From Blastobasis lacticolella (Eukaryota > Arthropoda > Insecta > Lepidoptera > Blastobasidae), in the NCBI GenBank assembly GCA_905147135.1, contig LR990048.1, positions 7,548,563-7,612,562 of the forward strand: 64,000 bases of DNA, read 5' to 3'. The notes below the pieces were generated by a model that had not been told where the DNA came from, did not search any database, and saw only the letters and a list, made by a program, of their open reading frames with translations. Below, one piece after another: positions 57,801 to 64,000 of this stretch (positions within the stretch are counted from its first letter, which is position 1; each line of letters opens with the position of its first letter). A program made the translations under genes and the position numbers.

Positions 57801-60800
57801 AGTCCATGCTGGGCGGCATGCGGTAGTCACGCTCCGGCTACTCACCGCGTTGGTCTCCTTGTTGTCCTTGGTGATGTCGGCGTTGTCGTGCAGGCCGAAC
57901 ACCTCCGGCTTGGCGAGCAGCGGCAGCGCGCGGATGTGCTCCAGCACCGAGTTGTAGTCCATGCTGGGCGGCATGCGGTAGTTGCCGCTCGGGGAGAACC
58001 AGTAGCTGGTAGCGACAGAGTAAAATGCCGAAAGTTATGTGTGTATAGAGCAGTTATCCAGTGGGGACAGCTAGCGGGGGATCGCACACATCGAACGTAT
58101 GCTATTTTGAATATTGGTTTATTACCCCTAAAGTGGCAAACAAGCTTACGGCCTGCGTGATAGTAAGCAGTGACCGTAGCCTATGGACGTTTGCAATATC
58201 GAAGTATTTGCAACAAAAATGTACTGATTCGTTTTACACTGTTTAAATTAAATTGATCCATGGATGAGCTGTTATGAAACTCCATTGATCGGAGTTTGAA
58301 AGGTCTAGTTGGCGGGTTATCATGTGAACTAAGAGATAGATGCTATTACAAGATTAAATTCGAATTATGTTTTGCACATCCAAGAGTTAACGGTTAACAA
58401 TTTCAATTTTGTGGGTAAGAAAATCGCAAAGTAATTTTATTTCAGTACCTAACAGTGTAGGTAGGTGATTTATAGCATAATTTTACAACAAAACCGTGTT
58501 TAAACATAGGACAGGAATGCCTACAACGTGCTACCACGGGTTGGTTGAGTGAAACGACAATGAAAAGTTCAATTGAATACAATTCAAGTATACCAGCAAT
58601 GAACTATACAGACACAATAAGTAGACCGCGCGACTCACTCCGGTATAGTGGTGACCTCGTCGTTGTAGTAGATGGAGAGCAGCGACAGTATCAGCCGGCG
58701 GTCCTTGTCGTCGGTGACGCGGCCGCCGTAGTTGCACTCGCCCGCCAGGTAGTTGAGCGCCTCGAACGGCGTCTCCGCGTACTCCGTCAGGAACATCTGG
58801 GTGGGGTGGGGATTACCTAGTCTTTTATAGAAATAGAAATAGAAAATATTTATTTACACACAATAACACCACAAACACATAACAAATGGCTCAAAGGGGT
58901 TTTAAGGGGGTTTTAAGTGGGTGATAGACGCACGCGTTACAAAATGAAAAATGAGAATGAAAATGTTTATTTGCTTTGCTTAGGTATATACAAAGAGAAA
59001 ATGTATTTGTATGAAAAATTAGAACAAACTAAAACGAAACAAATTAGTCCAGGGCTCAGCTAGTGAAACCAGCAGCCGCTGTTATTCTGCCGCTGCGAAT
59101 ATAATATTTTGGCAATAACCAAAATTAATAATCATTGAGGATTAATCCGTCCTAGGGACCATACATATCCGATGCTAATGCAGATATGTATATTTATTGT
59201 ATTTCAACAATATTTTTCAATTAAATGTTTACTTTTATTGTAAAAGTTTATTTTTATTATAGTGTCTCTCCATTTCAGCAGATTCACTTGGCGTGTAAGC
59301 GACAGTTTTGGTATTTAGATTTTGGTATAAAGGTTAAAGATAGCAACGTTACTCGGCACGATGTTCGGTGACACACTTAATTTTGACATTTCCCCCTTCT
59401 CAATTTCCAAAGTAATTCACTACCCATTCCTAAAATTTCACCTGCTTCCTGCACGCTCAGTGCGCTGACAAGATGTGTACAATTATCCTGGTAAGTGTAC
59501 AGTGGAGGGAATTTAATGTTTAGCAGTTTAATCGTCGTCTTAATTTATTCGTATGTTGAAAATGGCAACATGACAAATTTCACACTTATGCCAACTTCCT
59601 AAACATTCAGGTTTTCTCGATTATACAACCACCATAGCCTCTAAAACCTCCTTATTAATCGACAATGCTACACGGCTTGTCTTGGTAATTATGTCCAGCA
59701 GTAGAACGCAATAAGCGTTTTCGCGATATCAAAATCCACAAGATGAAACTCTCAAGAAGTTAGATCTGTTGTCAAAATACCGTCGTGCCATTGGACAGAA
59801 ACAACTGCCGTAAACTGACGAACAATTGTAGCCAACGACAATGCTTTCACCGTCAGAGCTCACGTCTCAGTAACACCATCTAGTGGACTTTTTCACGTCT
59901 ACGTAGCGCCATCTAGTATATTTCGGAAACCCTAATTAACTGATGATAGTTACCCACCTGCAACTGCATGATACATATCCGTAGGTCGCTCTCGTTGAAC
60001 TCGTACTGTATGTTCCACCCGAGCGGGCCGAACGCGCGTCGCTCCTGCACTATGGCGTGGAAGAAGCAGAGAGCGAAGAGAAGCCGCCGCCACTCCTCGG
60101 TGCGCGGACACGATATGTAGAACTCGGGGTCCGATATCGGGTCCGATATGTACGACCGGTATATGTTGTTCTTCAGCCCTTTGGGCGCTTCGTTTGTCAT
60201 CTTCACGCCTGGGGGTGAGGTATGAAATGGGTCATATAGGGCTTAAGAGTATTTTAAAAGGCTTCTAAACGGGCAATACTGCGTTTCAGGCAGCAGCCAT
60301 ATATAGAAACCCCTTTAGTCCGAGTAATAAATGGTCAAAAGGGGGTTGTAGAGTGAGTAAGCAGGGATCTAAGCAAATCTTTCCGTAACTCGTTCAATTA
60401 CTATGGCTTTTGGGCGGGAATGAGCTTGATATTTTTCTTTGCTGCTACTGACTCATACGAGCGTAATTTCATTCTCGCAATCCACATTCGTATGATGTAC
60501 GCAATTGATTGTGCGTCGCAAGTGAATGAAACCTTTATTTTGTATGAAACTGCAGCGTAAACGACATGATCGAGTACCTAGTAGGCAAGTGAGAGGTTGT
60601 AAGAAAGTGTTGCACTTTACATGTTTGGGCATTGTGAGTCTCTACAAAATTCGCAAGGTATTGCCTGCACCATCAGCTTTACTAAAATAAATTGTGAGTA
60701 TAAAATTTAAAATTTAATTATTTCTATAGATGGTCTGATTCTATTGAATAAAGGTACAGGACATAAGTCAATACTTTCCAGCAGCAGCAAAGCGGTGGAT

Positions 60801-63800
60801 GCGACGACCTCAATTTATTGGCGAGATTTATTGATGGTTACCCTACAGTTATTAGTCTACCTGCGCAATGACAGTTGGCTTACTTAGCGCCTAGGGCTTA
60901 TCGAGTGGCGAGTAGCGCTGTGCGGCCGGCTGCAAATATTCTCTAACCTTCGTTTCGACCAGCTAAGCTTTAGGCGTTAAGCAACCCACCTGTTAGTGCG
61001 GACCACAGAAATCAAAATAAGGTGTGCATGCAGAATGCCCATAGTATTTTGCCCACCTGGCAGTAATTGCGCAGTAGTACAGTTTTAGTATGTATTTAAA
61101 AAAGTGTATAAGTAGTGTATCAGTTATCTAACACCCATAACACAAGCTTGGCTTACTTTGGGTCTAGATGGCGCTGTGTGAATTAGTCCAAGCTTATTTA
61201 TTATTACATATTATTTTGTTTGATGTAGCCCAGCCCTACCATTCTGCAGCACGGTGACCGGGAAAGACTTGCTGGGGTAGCTGGTGAGCCAGCAGCGGAA
61301 CGCGTGGTTGGTGGTCTGCGGCACGATCACCTCCGCGCAGATCCGCTCCAGCTCCCCCATCCAGGAGTCCATCACGTGGCAGTTCTGGAGCACCACCCAG
61401 CCGCCCGACTGGATCGCCTGCGCTATCATGTTCGCCGCGATCGGGCCCTGGGGGGAATGGGTGGCAGGGTCATGGGGGTTGAAAGTAGGAGGTCATACAG
61501 GGCTATCATGTTCGCCGCAATCGGACCCTGGGGCGGTGTTTTTGAACCGCTTGCATCTACACGAGCGCTTGCCTGTTAATGCCTGTCTTTTCTATGTCTA
61601 GCAACTTACCACAAATGTGATAGAGACAGGTAGCGCAAGCGATTCAAAAGGGGCCGCTGGTAGGAATATGTGGCCGGTTCATGGGGGTTTAAATTAGGAG
61701 GTCACATTGGGCTATCTTGTTCGCCGCGATTGATAATTTAAAATACAATAGGCTTATCAAAGATTAGCTGGATGAAAACCTGTTTTGGGATAAGGTTGCC
61801 TTTGCATTATAAAACGTTATTTTTTGTGTGTATTTAAGTAGTAAAGAACAAACAAACAAACACTTCGTCACGGAGCAAAAATAAAAAATAAGTAATTCTA
61901 AAACGCCTTTATGATTGGAACGGGTTGGTGGTGCACATATATTGTCACTAAAATTGGTACTGTTACCACAGTTTTGATTATTTTTACTTTATTTTTTCAG
62001 AACGATTACACGCTCCATGGTCACGTCACGAGTAGACTGGTGCCGCTGTGTGAAGTCGCTTCTAAGGACAGATCTGATATATCTTTCCACCCTTTTGCGG
62101 ATTCTACGATTATCCTCACTCGTGGTAACAAACCCGATTTCAGTGACAATGTATGTGCAGAAACCACGAAACTCTTAAAACCTATATAGGGTCGGTAGTG
62201 ACTAACATCACAACGTGTACATCATCATACCTGCCCCTGTCCCAGCGAAATGGTCTCGAACGTGACCACCTTCTTCTCCATGGCGAACTTGACCAGCCCC
62301 GACATGGGGTCTGATCCCGGCGACAGGATAAAGATGAGCGGCGAGCAGCAGTTGCTGTCTCCGTACGACTTCACCAGGTCGAATGGCGGAGGCTCTATGT
62401 ACGGACGACCCATTTCCTCAACTACGTATTGTTGGACTAGGGGGATCAACTTGTCTGGACGGATGCATCTGCGTGTTTGGAGAACAATTATTGTTATTTT
62501 AGAGCGTTTTATACTGGATAGGTAGGAGTATTTTATCGTAGCAGCAAAGGTGGTTCAGTGGTTCTTAGGCGCTGTCCTAATTGGCAACGGTCGTGCGACC
62601 ATGGTCGTGCCACGGGTGTTGACGTCTTTTGTTGGTCGGGCGATGTCCATCGTACGACCAATGTCGCACGACCGATGCCAATTAGGACAGAGGCTTTGGA
62701 GGTCCATTACTTCATAAATGCTAGATTAATATTATATGGCGCGCGGGTAGCTGCGCCGCTGTTCACATCATTTATTGCTTACAATAGCGACGATGACTGA
62801 TACTGTTTATGTCATATTTATGAACAAAATTAAAATCGGTTAAAGAAAAATTAATTTTAATAAAGGACTTCTAAGATCTTTAAATAAATTACGTGTATTT
62901 AAATGATACTCAACCGTGACGTCACGCTTTTATACCACAAGCTCTGTCTTATTAAGAATATCAAACGTCCATTGGAAATTTTGTTAATTTTTTAAGATAC
63001 CTATTCAAAAACTAATTTTCCTCGTCGAATATAAAGAGAGAGAGAATACCTCAATATGATGAGCTTCGGCAGCCCCCGGATGGTGTCGAAGGGCGGCGGG
63101 AGCGTCTCCTCGTGCGGCGCGGCCAGGTCGTAGAAGGCCTTCCAGAGCTGAGTGTTCGCTTCGAAGTGCTCTTTGAACCCGTGCAGCCTGGATGGATGGC
63201 CACACGTGTTATGCGCTTTCTACTATGAGGAAGTTTCCTAATGTAGATATTGCCGTTTTTAATGACATAGTGTTAAATTAATAAAAAAATTACCGTTTTG
63301 TTTCATTTTACTCCTTTTTTTATATCCAGATAAAAAAAAAATAGGAAACTTCCTCATTTACTCAATTCAGAAGCAAAACGTGTGAGATAAAATAAATATG
63401 GAATGTGTTGCTCATAGTACAAGTTCCACTTTTGTACTTATTTTATACGAAAAATTTAAACAAGACCAACTTGTAAATTTTTTCTAACGGCGATGAAAGT
63501 CGAAAGCTCGGGAGTTCAAATAAAGAGTGACGTTGAAGCGCCTGCAACTACTTACGACTAGTAACAGATGCTCTGATTTGGCTAAAGCCCACCAGCAGTC
63601 GATACTAATCCTTACGAAGTACAATATAAAGTCTTTTTTGGATTAATTCCGACCCGCGGGCGAGCCGACCTTCGACGGATGTCCGACGACGTCCCCTGCG
63701 CCCAAAAGCGACTTTATTTTATACTGTGTTAGGATTACTATCAACTGCAACTGCCAATAGAACATCTGTTACTAGTTTCAGACTAGCCAGACTATGAGTC

Positions 63801-64000
63801 TATACCATAGAGTCTACAGATACTCTATCGACGCGTTAGAGACCCACGGCACGGCACTGTGGAGTGCATTTAAGGCTCACCCGTTCAGCGAGCTGCTGCG
63901 CACGACTTCCGACCAGGACTTCTCCGAGAGCCACGTGGGCGCCGGGTTCGGGTAAGGGTTGTCCAGTGCCACCCCTCCTGTCAGCAGGAACGCCAGTATG
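33851..64000 (-). CDS. Axonemal dynein heavy chain, C-terminal part (continues past the right edge)
   Basis: Eleven exons in coding order: >64000-63881, 63187-63050, 62468-62231, 61447-61240, 60208-59958, 58796-58639, 58005-57846, 55091-54897, 53717-53509, 34979-34769 and 34147-33851 (TAG stop). All junctions are GT-AG and every phase agrees, giving about 728 residues. Signature blocks in order are [78 protein letters not shown] and [15 protein letters not shown]. Then come [62 protein letters not shown] and the C-terminal [12 protein letters not shown]. These are the AAA6 and C-terminal domains of a ciliary/sperm-flagellar motor. The wording is closest, from memory, to the single-headed inner-arm DNAH3/7/12 group; the exact orthologue needs a tree. 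Expression in insects is expected in testis and chordotonal neurons. Confidence 0.92.
34695..34760 (-). repeat. tRNA-like SINE head fragment
   Basis: The - strand holds GTGGGTTCGATTCCCAC, a tRNA T-arm with B box, preceded by a weak A-box-like stretch. No acceptor stem pairs, so it is a SINE fragment rather than a tRNA gene. It lies in the last dynein intron. Confidence 0.4.
35276..35350 (+). mobile_element. RTE-type 3' tail fragment
   Basis: GAAGTGGCGAAGAAACTGCA, then GAAAGCGGAACCTGGCATAA and GACCGCTCGGATGA, the standard RTE 3' ending. Located about 105 bases before the GSKIP exon. Confidence 0.5.
35457..35813 (+). CDS. GSKIP: GSKIP homologue (GSK3-beta interaction protein), nested in a dynein intron
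   Basis: A 118-residue single-exon coding region. I start at ATG 35457 (GACGATGTCG); the open frame upstream crosses a splice acceptor (CTACGTTCACAG|TG at 35448), so at least one 5'UTR exon lies further left. The protein begins [20 protein letters not shown], has the family's central [20 protein letters not shown] (53-72), and ends with [20 protein letters not shown] followed by [11 protein letters not shown]. That C-terminal helix binds GSK3-beta in vertebrate GSKIP, which also anchors PKA in many animals. The gene runs antisense inside the 18.5 kb dynein intron. Its coding sequence is more GC-rich than the surrounding repeats. Confidence 0.9.
   Translation: MSEHVLDEETWPQEAEAAINDIRKHVKFGEVSRVLRNSNQRIFINLTTLENLNYCIEMSAAGFRVVGRKFDDTSLSMIENMNYETPYALLNNISQKYRESFGGELMSKLLDLAKNSEG
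36389..36394 (+). promoter_or_regulatory. Probable GSKIP polyadenylation signal
   Basis: AATAAA about 575 bases after the GSKIP stop, the first canonical signal on that strand. Confidence 0.5.
36503..37307. mobile_element. Harbinger-like inverted-repeat element with TTA target duplication
   Basis: The left end TGCGCTTAATACACAT and right end ATGTGTAATAAGCGCA are inverted and are flanked by TTA on both sides (36500-36502 and 37308-37310). Sub-terminal repeats of the type TTCTAAATTTAGAAGCC and CTGAATTTAG occur in both arms. A 3-bp TTA duplication fits the PIF/Harbinger superfamily. No transposase is present. A repeat with a tRNA-like start (GCCCTAGTGGTTAAGTGGTT, about 36808) occupies the middle, 36795-37080. 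Confidence 0.6.
36536..36555. repeat. Four TTAGG-type telomeric repeat units
   Basis: GGTTA occurs four times in a row, the same phase-shifted unit as the insect telomeric repeat TTAGG. It is inside an inverted-repeat element, so it is interstitial. Confidence 0.7.
37320..37700. repeat. Repeat fragment related to 24690-24780
   Basis: GGCTTGACGCTCATTGGCGG and GGATCCTTCGGCAT match the threonine aldolase intron repeat. The remainder to 37700 contains a GC-richer stretch without a recognised frame. Confidence 0.35.
38754..40796 (+). CDS. Penelope-like reverse transcriptase with GIY-YIG endonuclease (defective)
   Basis: An open frame of 680 residues. The first ~25 residues are read-through of the inverted arm, so the true start is probably further in or lost. 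Domain order: N-terminal region ([17 protein letters not shown]), [18 protein letters not shown] motif [34 protein letters not shown], then motif C, which reads YRYVDE (40071-40085) instead of the required YVDD. A short block that normally follows is missing, so polymerase activity should be lost. The C-terminus has a GIY-YIG nuclease: [20 protein letters not shown] followed by KTRIKEHI. The frame remains open, so loss is recent or the protein was mobilised in trans. Confidence 0.82.
   Translation: MLISKAAGANIFLVITLCLRMRILLEGEFLHCLYKQRDNIGVHLKIIHIELGARLHALEFEVLQNTVRDEVNIIIHKIFLNQTKKLNKLKKEQNTQMVDSDVHQFYTKLQNRTSVIFNATENNILEKGLKYCPSTKLTQQDIDGLAADLAVATIGDQRSQQACSLHLHKINTYKQEKSKEEKVTSNIRRKIVENNLIVTKADKGNTVIIAKVDEYKEKVQNFLESGQFQVLKKDQTERYNSEVRNLVTSTESILNAFRAPYLTEMNPRPPRLHGYYKLHKENQPIRPVVSYTGAPAYKLAKTVNKLYKSLTSYKSTHTIKNSVDLIEKISHIKVSQQAKLVSFDVKNLFTSVPVKECLQIINENLRQSKLEAQKIIDLEAAIKICLDQNYFIWNKQTYKQMEGLAMGSPLSPLCADIYMDNFEKEILNSRFREHIQYWYRYVDEQYNLNSVLDFMNSLNPNIQLTMEIGGKTINFLDITIDITNDQHEYKIYRKETYSDNIIHATSRHPDSHKHAAFHAFIHRLLSVPMSRENFTKELKTIERIAINNGYSKKLINNILIRKQRVITRKMLAPAALEINKPTKRWATIPYVGPITHKLRKICNSDQQNTAFYSIKSLGSLICNNKDKIPIENQSGIYSLTCDTCAKIYIGQTGRKFKTRIKEHIASWRKKDTNLDLCGTP
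41222..41337. repeat. Internal complementary region of DIRS-like copy 1
   Basis: 41222-41287 is the inverse of 40963-41028. 41290-41337 is the inverse of 47031-47078. The two halves meet at AT (41288-41289), the same dinucleotide that flanks the element at both ends. Confidence 0.85.
42300..43403 (-). pseudogene. Remnant of DIRS-type RT/RNase H, copy 1
   Basis: On the - strand, [20 protein letters not shown] and [19 protein letters not shown] carry the YLDD polymerase core. After a break come RNase H pieces around [11 protein letters not shown] (about 42630-42600), and then [20 protein letters not shown] (about 42410-42350), the stretch that follows RNase H in DIRS polyproteins. Frameshifts and missing segments make it non-functional. 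Confidence 0.7.
44966..45235. repeat. 90-bp minisatellite (3 units) in DIRS-like copy 1
   Basis: Exact period 90: GCACATTGCCTTCGTGATGG starts at 44966, 45056 and 45146. Each unit contains two small hairpins, GTTGGTTCTCGACCAAC and TGGTTCACGACCA. Diverged single hairpins of the same kind continue at about 45240, 45275, 45468, 45515 and 46620. Because 90 is a multiple of three, long open frames appear on both strands by chance. Confidence 0.9.
45584..46598. mobile_element. Inverted-repeat DNA transposon nested in DIRS-like copy 1
   Basis: Starts TGTCGCAGCCATCT and ends AGATGGCTGCGACA; the inverted repeats extend about 75 bases with some mismatches (GTTAATTAAACGCCGGCATT in both). TATA is present on each side (45580-45583, 46599-46602). 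The other DIRS-like copy has the uninterrupted site at about 52690-52706, which proves the boundaries. No transposase is visible. Confidence 0.88.
46100..46291. mobile_element. Hairpin MITE nested inside the transposon
   Basis: ACAGTCGAGTTCATTAATAT at the left and ATTAATGAACTCGACTGT at the right. The two halves (AAATATAAATGTACATGG, ATATATCTGAGCAGAT) pair over almost the whole length, giving one long hairpin of about 190 bases. Confidence 0.8.
47412..48020. other. Repeat tail and an unassigned open frame between the two DIRS-like copies
   Basis: 47412-47600 is the widespread block with TCTGTCTGTCACGTTTTCAC and GGCTAAACCACTGCACCGGA. Its first bases also form the Penelope target site. At 47818-48039 an open frame starts at an ATG and encodes [20 protein letters not shown] followed by [18 protein letters not shown]. 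It is GC-richer than its surroundings; I do not recognise it. Confidence 0.4.
48294..48409. repeat. Internal complementary region of DIRS-like copy 2
   Basis: Inverse of the left terminus and of the right terminus of copy 2, joined at AT, as in copy 1. Confidence 0.85.
49360..50690 (-). pseudogene. Remnant of DIRS-type RT/RNase H, copy 2
   Basis: The - strand encodes [20 protein letters not shown] and [19 protein letters not shown] (RT palm with YLDD, about 50460-50260). RNase H follows with [19 protein letters not shown] (about 49745-49690) and a terminal VDEDSR. Last comes [20 protein letters not shown] with AIDAINL (about 49480-49405), the post-RNase H stretch. The sequence between the RT and RNase H blocks and the N-terminal palm are reduced or frameshifted. 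No tyrosine recombinase could be recognised. Confidence 0.75.
52082..52351. repeat. 90-bp minisatellite (3 units) in DIRS-like copy 2
   Basis: The same three 90-bp units as in copy 1, with unit-specific point differences (CTCTAGG, CTCCAGG, CTCCGGG after ACCAAC). Confidence 0.9.
53178..53508. other. Flank of DIRS-like copy 2 up to dynein exon 9
   Basis: AT-rich start, then a block (about 53340-53440) related to the inverted-repeat element at 18700-18956. The dynein donor GTTTGT follows at 53508. Confidence 0.4.
54430..54800. mobile_element. Non-LTR 3' end fragments
   Basis: 54440-54630 matches 12890-13020 and then a diverged form of the 3' block seen at 2740-2840 (TTTTTACGAGGTCGGCAAGA). At 54635-54680 an AAATCAAATTAAATCAAATT run marks another tail. 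Both lie in the dynein intron between exons 8 and 9 of this window. Confidence 0.5.
55141..55394 (+). mobile_element. SINE-like family S, copy 5
   Basis: Full unit from GGCCGTGTGGTGTCCGGC to GGACTGTTACGGATTGTGAT. The copy starts 50 bases from dynein exon 8. Confidence 0.65.
55405..55640 (-). mobile_element. tRNA-derived SINE
   Basis: The - strand begins with a tRNA-like head: A box TGAGTGGTTCGGTTGG, a CTGCCAA anticodon-loop-like part and B box GGGTTCGATTCCCGG. The acceptor ends do not pair. A tail-like body to about 55405 contains TAACACAAG..; a related tail is seen near 61130. It is a SINE, not a functional tRNA gene. Confidence 0.65.
55705..55912 (-). mobile_element. RTE-clade 3' end
   Basis: Reverse complement of the RTE C-terminal end with TGCCAGGGTCCGCTTTCCTA, CGCGTCGTAAGCCGTTGGAT and GATACCGGCAGGTTCAGGCA. 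Related to 19418-19609 and 8241-8435. Confidence 0.7.
55913..56590. other. Dynein intron, nothing recognised
   Basis: No gene or repeat end is identified; a (GAAT)n run occurs at 56508-56523. Confidence 0.4.
56601..58005 (-). repeat. Dynein exon with nine tandem 155-bp copies of its 3' part and donor site
   Basis: Copies of the exon end and donor start every 155 bases at 56601, 56756, 56911, 57066, 57221, 57376, 57531, 57686 and 57841. Each encodes [34 protein letters not shown] and a donor. Only the rightmost copy has the true 5' part with the acceptor (CTACCAG|C at 58006) and [10 protein letters not shown]. Only the leftmost runs into the native intron (GTGAGA). The inner junctions are GTGAGTAGCCGGAGCGTGAC. 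Copies are identical except two changes near 57676-57683. 155 is not a multiple of three, so using any later donor would shift the frame. Confidence 0.9.
58120..58205 (-). mobile_element. Inverted 3' end of a non-LTR element
   Basis: GTGGCAAACAAGCTTACGGC and GCCTATGGACGTTTGCAAT, the same 3' block as 2740-2840 and 6630-6750. Confidence 0.6.
58820..59030 (-). mobile_element. Non-LTR tail, inverted
   Basis: (GAAATA)n at 58829-58850 followed by ATTTATTTACACACAATAAC, the inverse of the tail at 32530-32580. Two further AT-rich tracts follow. Confidence 0.45.
59040..59957. other. Dynein intron with two CTCF-like cores
   Basis: No repeat family is identified, but CACCATCTAGTGG (about 59874-59886) and GCGCCATCTAGTA (59906-59918) lie 30 bases apart in the same orientation. 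Confidence 0.45.
60209..61130. other. Dynein intron, nothing recognised
   Basis: No coding sequence and no defined repeat end. A CTAGATGGCGCT core lies just downstream at 61164-61175. Confidence 0.4.
61424..61730 (-). repeat. Partial duplications of the dynein exon 4 acceptor edge
   Basis: The exon edge with its acceptor (GCTATCATGTTCGCCGCGAT at 61424, exon start 61447) is repeated at about 61501-61534 (CCCCAG|GG still intact) with the same GGGTCATGGGGGTTGAAAGT spacer. It is repeated again, worn, at about 61709-61730. The repeat at 61545-61660 related to 15541-15790 lies between copies two and three. Confidence 0.75.
61735..62225. other. Dynein intron, nothing recognised
   Basis: No gene is seen. 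The open frame at 61911-62189 matches nothing known. Confidence 0.4.
62572..62690. mobile_element. Small fold-back element in a dynein intron
   Basis: CTGTCCTAATTGGCAACGGT at the left is the inverse of ACCGATGCCAATTAGGACAG at the right (one mismatch), with GTCGTGCGACCATGG inside pairing with its counterpart. It is a hairpin of about 119 bases without coding capacity. Confidence 0.7.
63188..63880. other. Dynein intron, nothing recognised
   Basis: AT-rich with a GC-richer patch at 63650-63710; no repeat end or splice series is recognised. Confidence 0.4.

Noticed and set aside
56602..57974. Series of identical 95-codon - strand and 74-codon + strand frames
   Set aside because: They are read-through of the 155-bp exon repeats in wrong frames. 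Only the dynein frame in the rightmost copy joins to neighbouring exons.

Overview
This is a window of eukaryotic nuclear DNA, most likely from a moth or butterfly. The coding exons are split by GT-AG introns and the intergenic DNA is AT-rich. The repeats are those typical of Lepidoptera: RTE-type retrotransposon ends with (GATGAT)n tails, tRNA-headed SINEs, many short inverted-repeat elements, and the recurrent AGCGCCATCTAGTG motif. No bacterial operon, CRISPR array or rRNA gene is present. Species cannot be told from the sequence alone.

Five host genes are supported, all found by homology recognised by eye with reading frames that join exactly across splice sites. (1) A C10 / C12orf57 homologue, + strand, two exons, 5349-6903. 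(2) The glycosyltransferase brainiac (brn), + strand, one coding exon, 11399-12469. (3) A low-specificity threonine aldolase, - strand, seven exons, 26924 down to 17350, complete at 375 residues. (4) The C-terminal part of an axonemal dynein heavy chain, - strand, eleven exons from the right edge (64000) down to a stop at 33851. (5) A GSKIP homologue, + strand, 35457-35813, nested antisense in an 18.5 kb dynein intron. These genes do not form a pathway; they are chromosomal neighbours.

The rest is dominated by mobile elements. From 1 to 11 kb lie degraded non-LTR retrotransposons and short inverted-repeat elements around the C10 gene. From 12.5 to 17 kb is repeat-rich intergenic DNA. The threonine aldolase introns hold a 5'-truncated non-LTR element (about 19994-21945), SINEs, a minisatellite and a partial copy of exon 6. 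From 27 to 33.8 kb is a repeat graveyard including a 1.1 kb inverted-repeat element with a 9-bp target duplication.

The large dynein intron (34980-53508) carries the most striking structure: a Penelope-like element with inverted terminal arms and 13-bp target duplications (37914-47398). It is interrupted by a 6.1 kb element, which is itself interrupted by a 1.0 kb inverted-repeat transposon holding a small hairpin element. The 6.1 kb element has a second copy at 48034-53177. Both copies have inverted terminal repeats, an internal complementary region that is exactly the joined ends in antisense, and remnants of a DIRS-type reverse transcriptase and RNase H. I interpret them as a decayed, probably non-autonomous DIRS-like (tyrosine-recombinase) retrotransposon family. 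Its internal hairpin minisatellite is unusual.

A second theme is partial exon duplication. One dynein exon has nine tandem 155-bp copies of its 3' part with its splice donor. Another dynein exon has extra copies of its 5' edge, and threonine aldolase exon 6 has a decayed partial copy beside a minisatellite.
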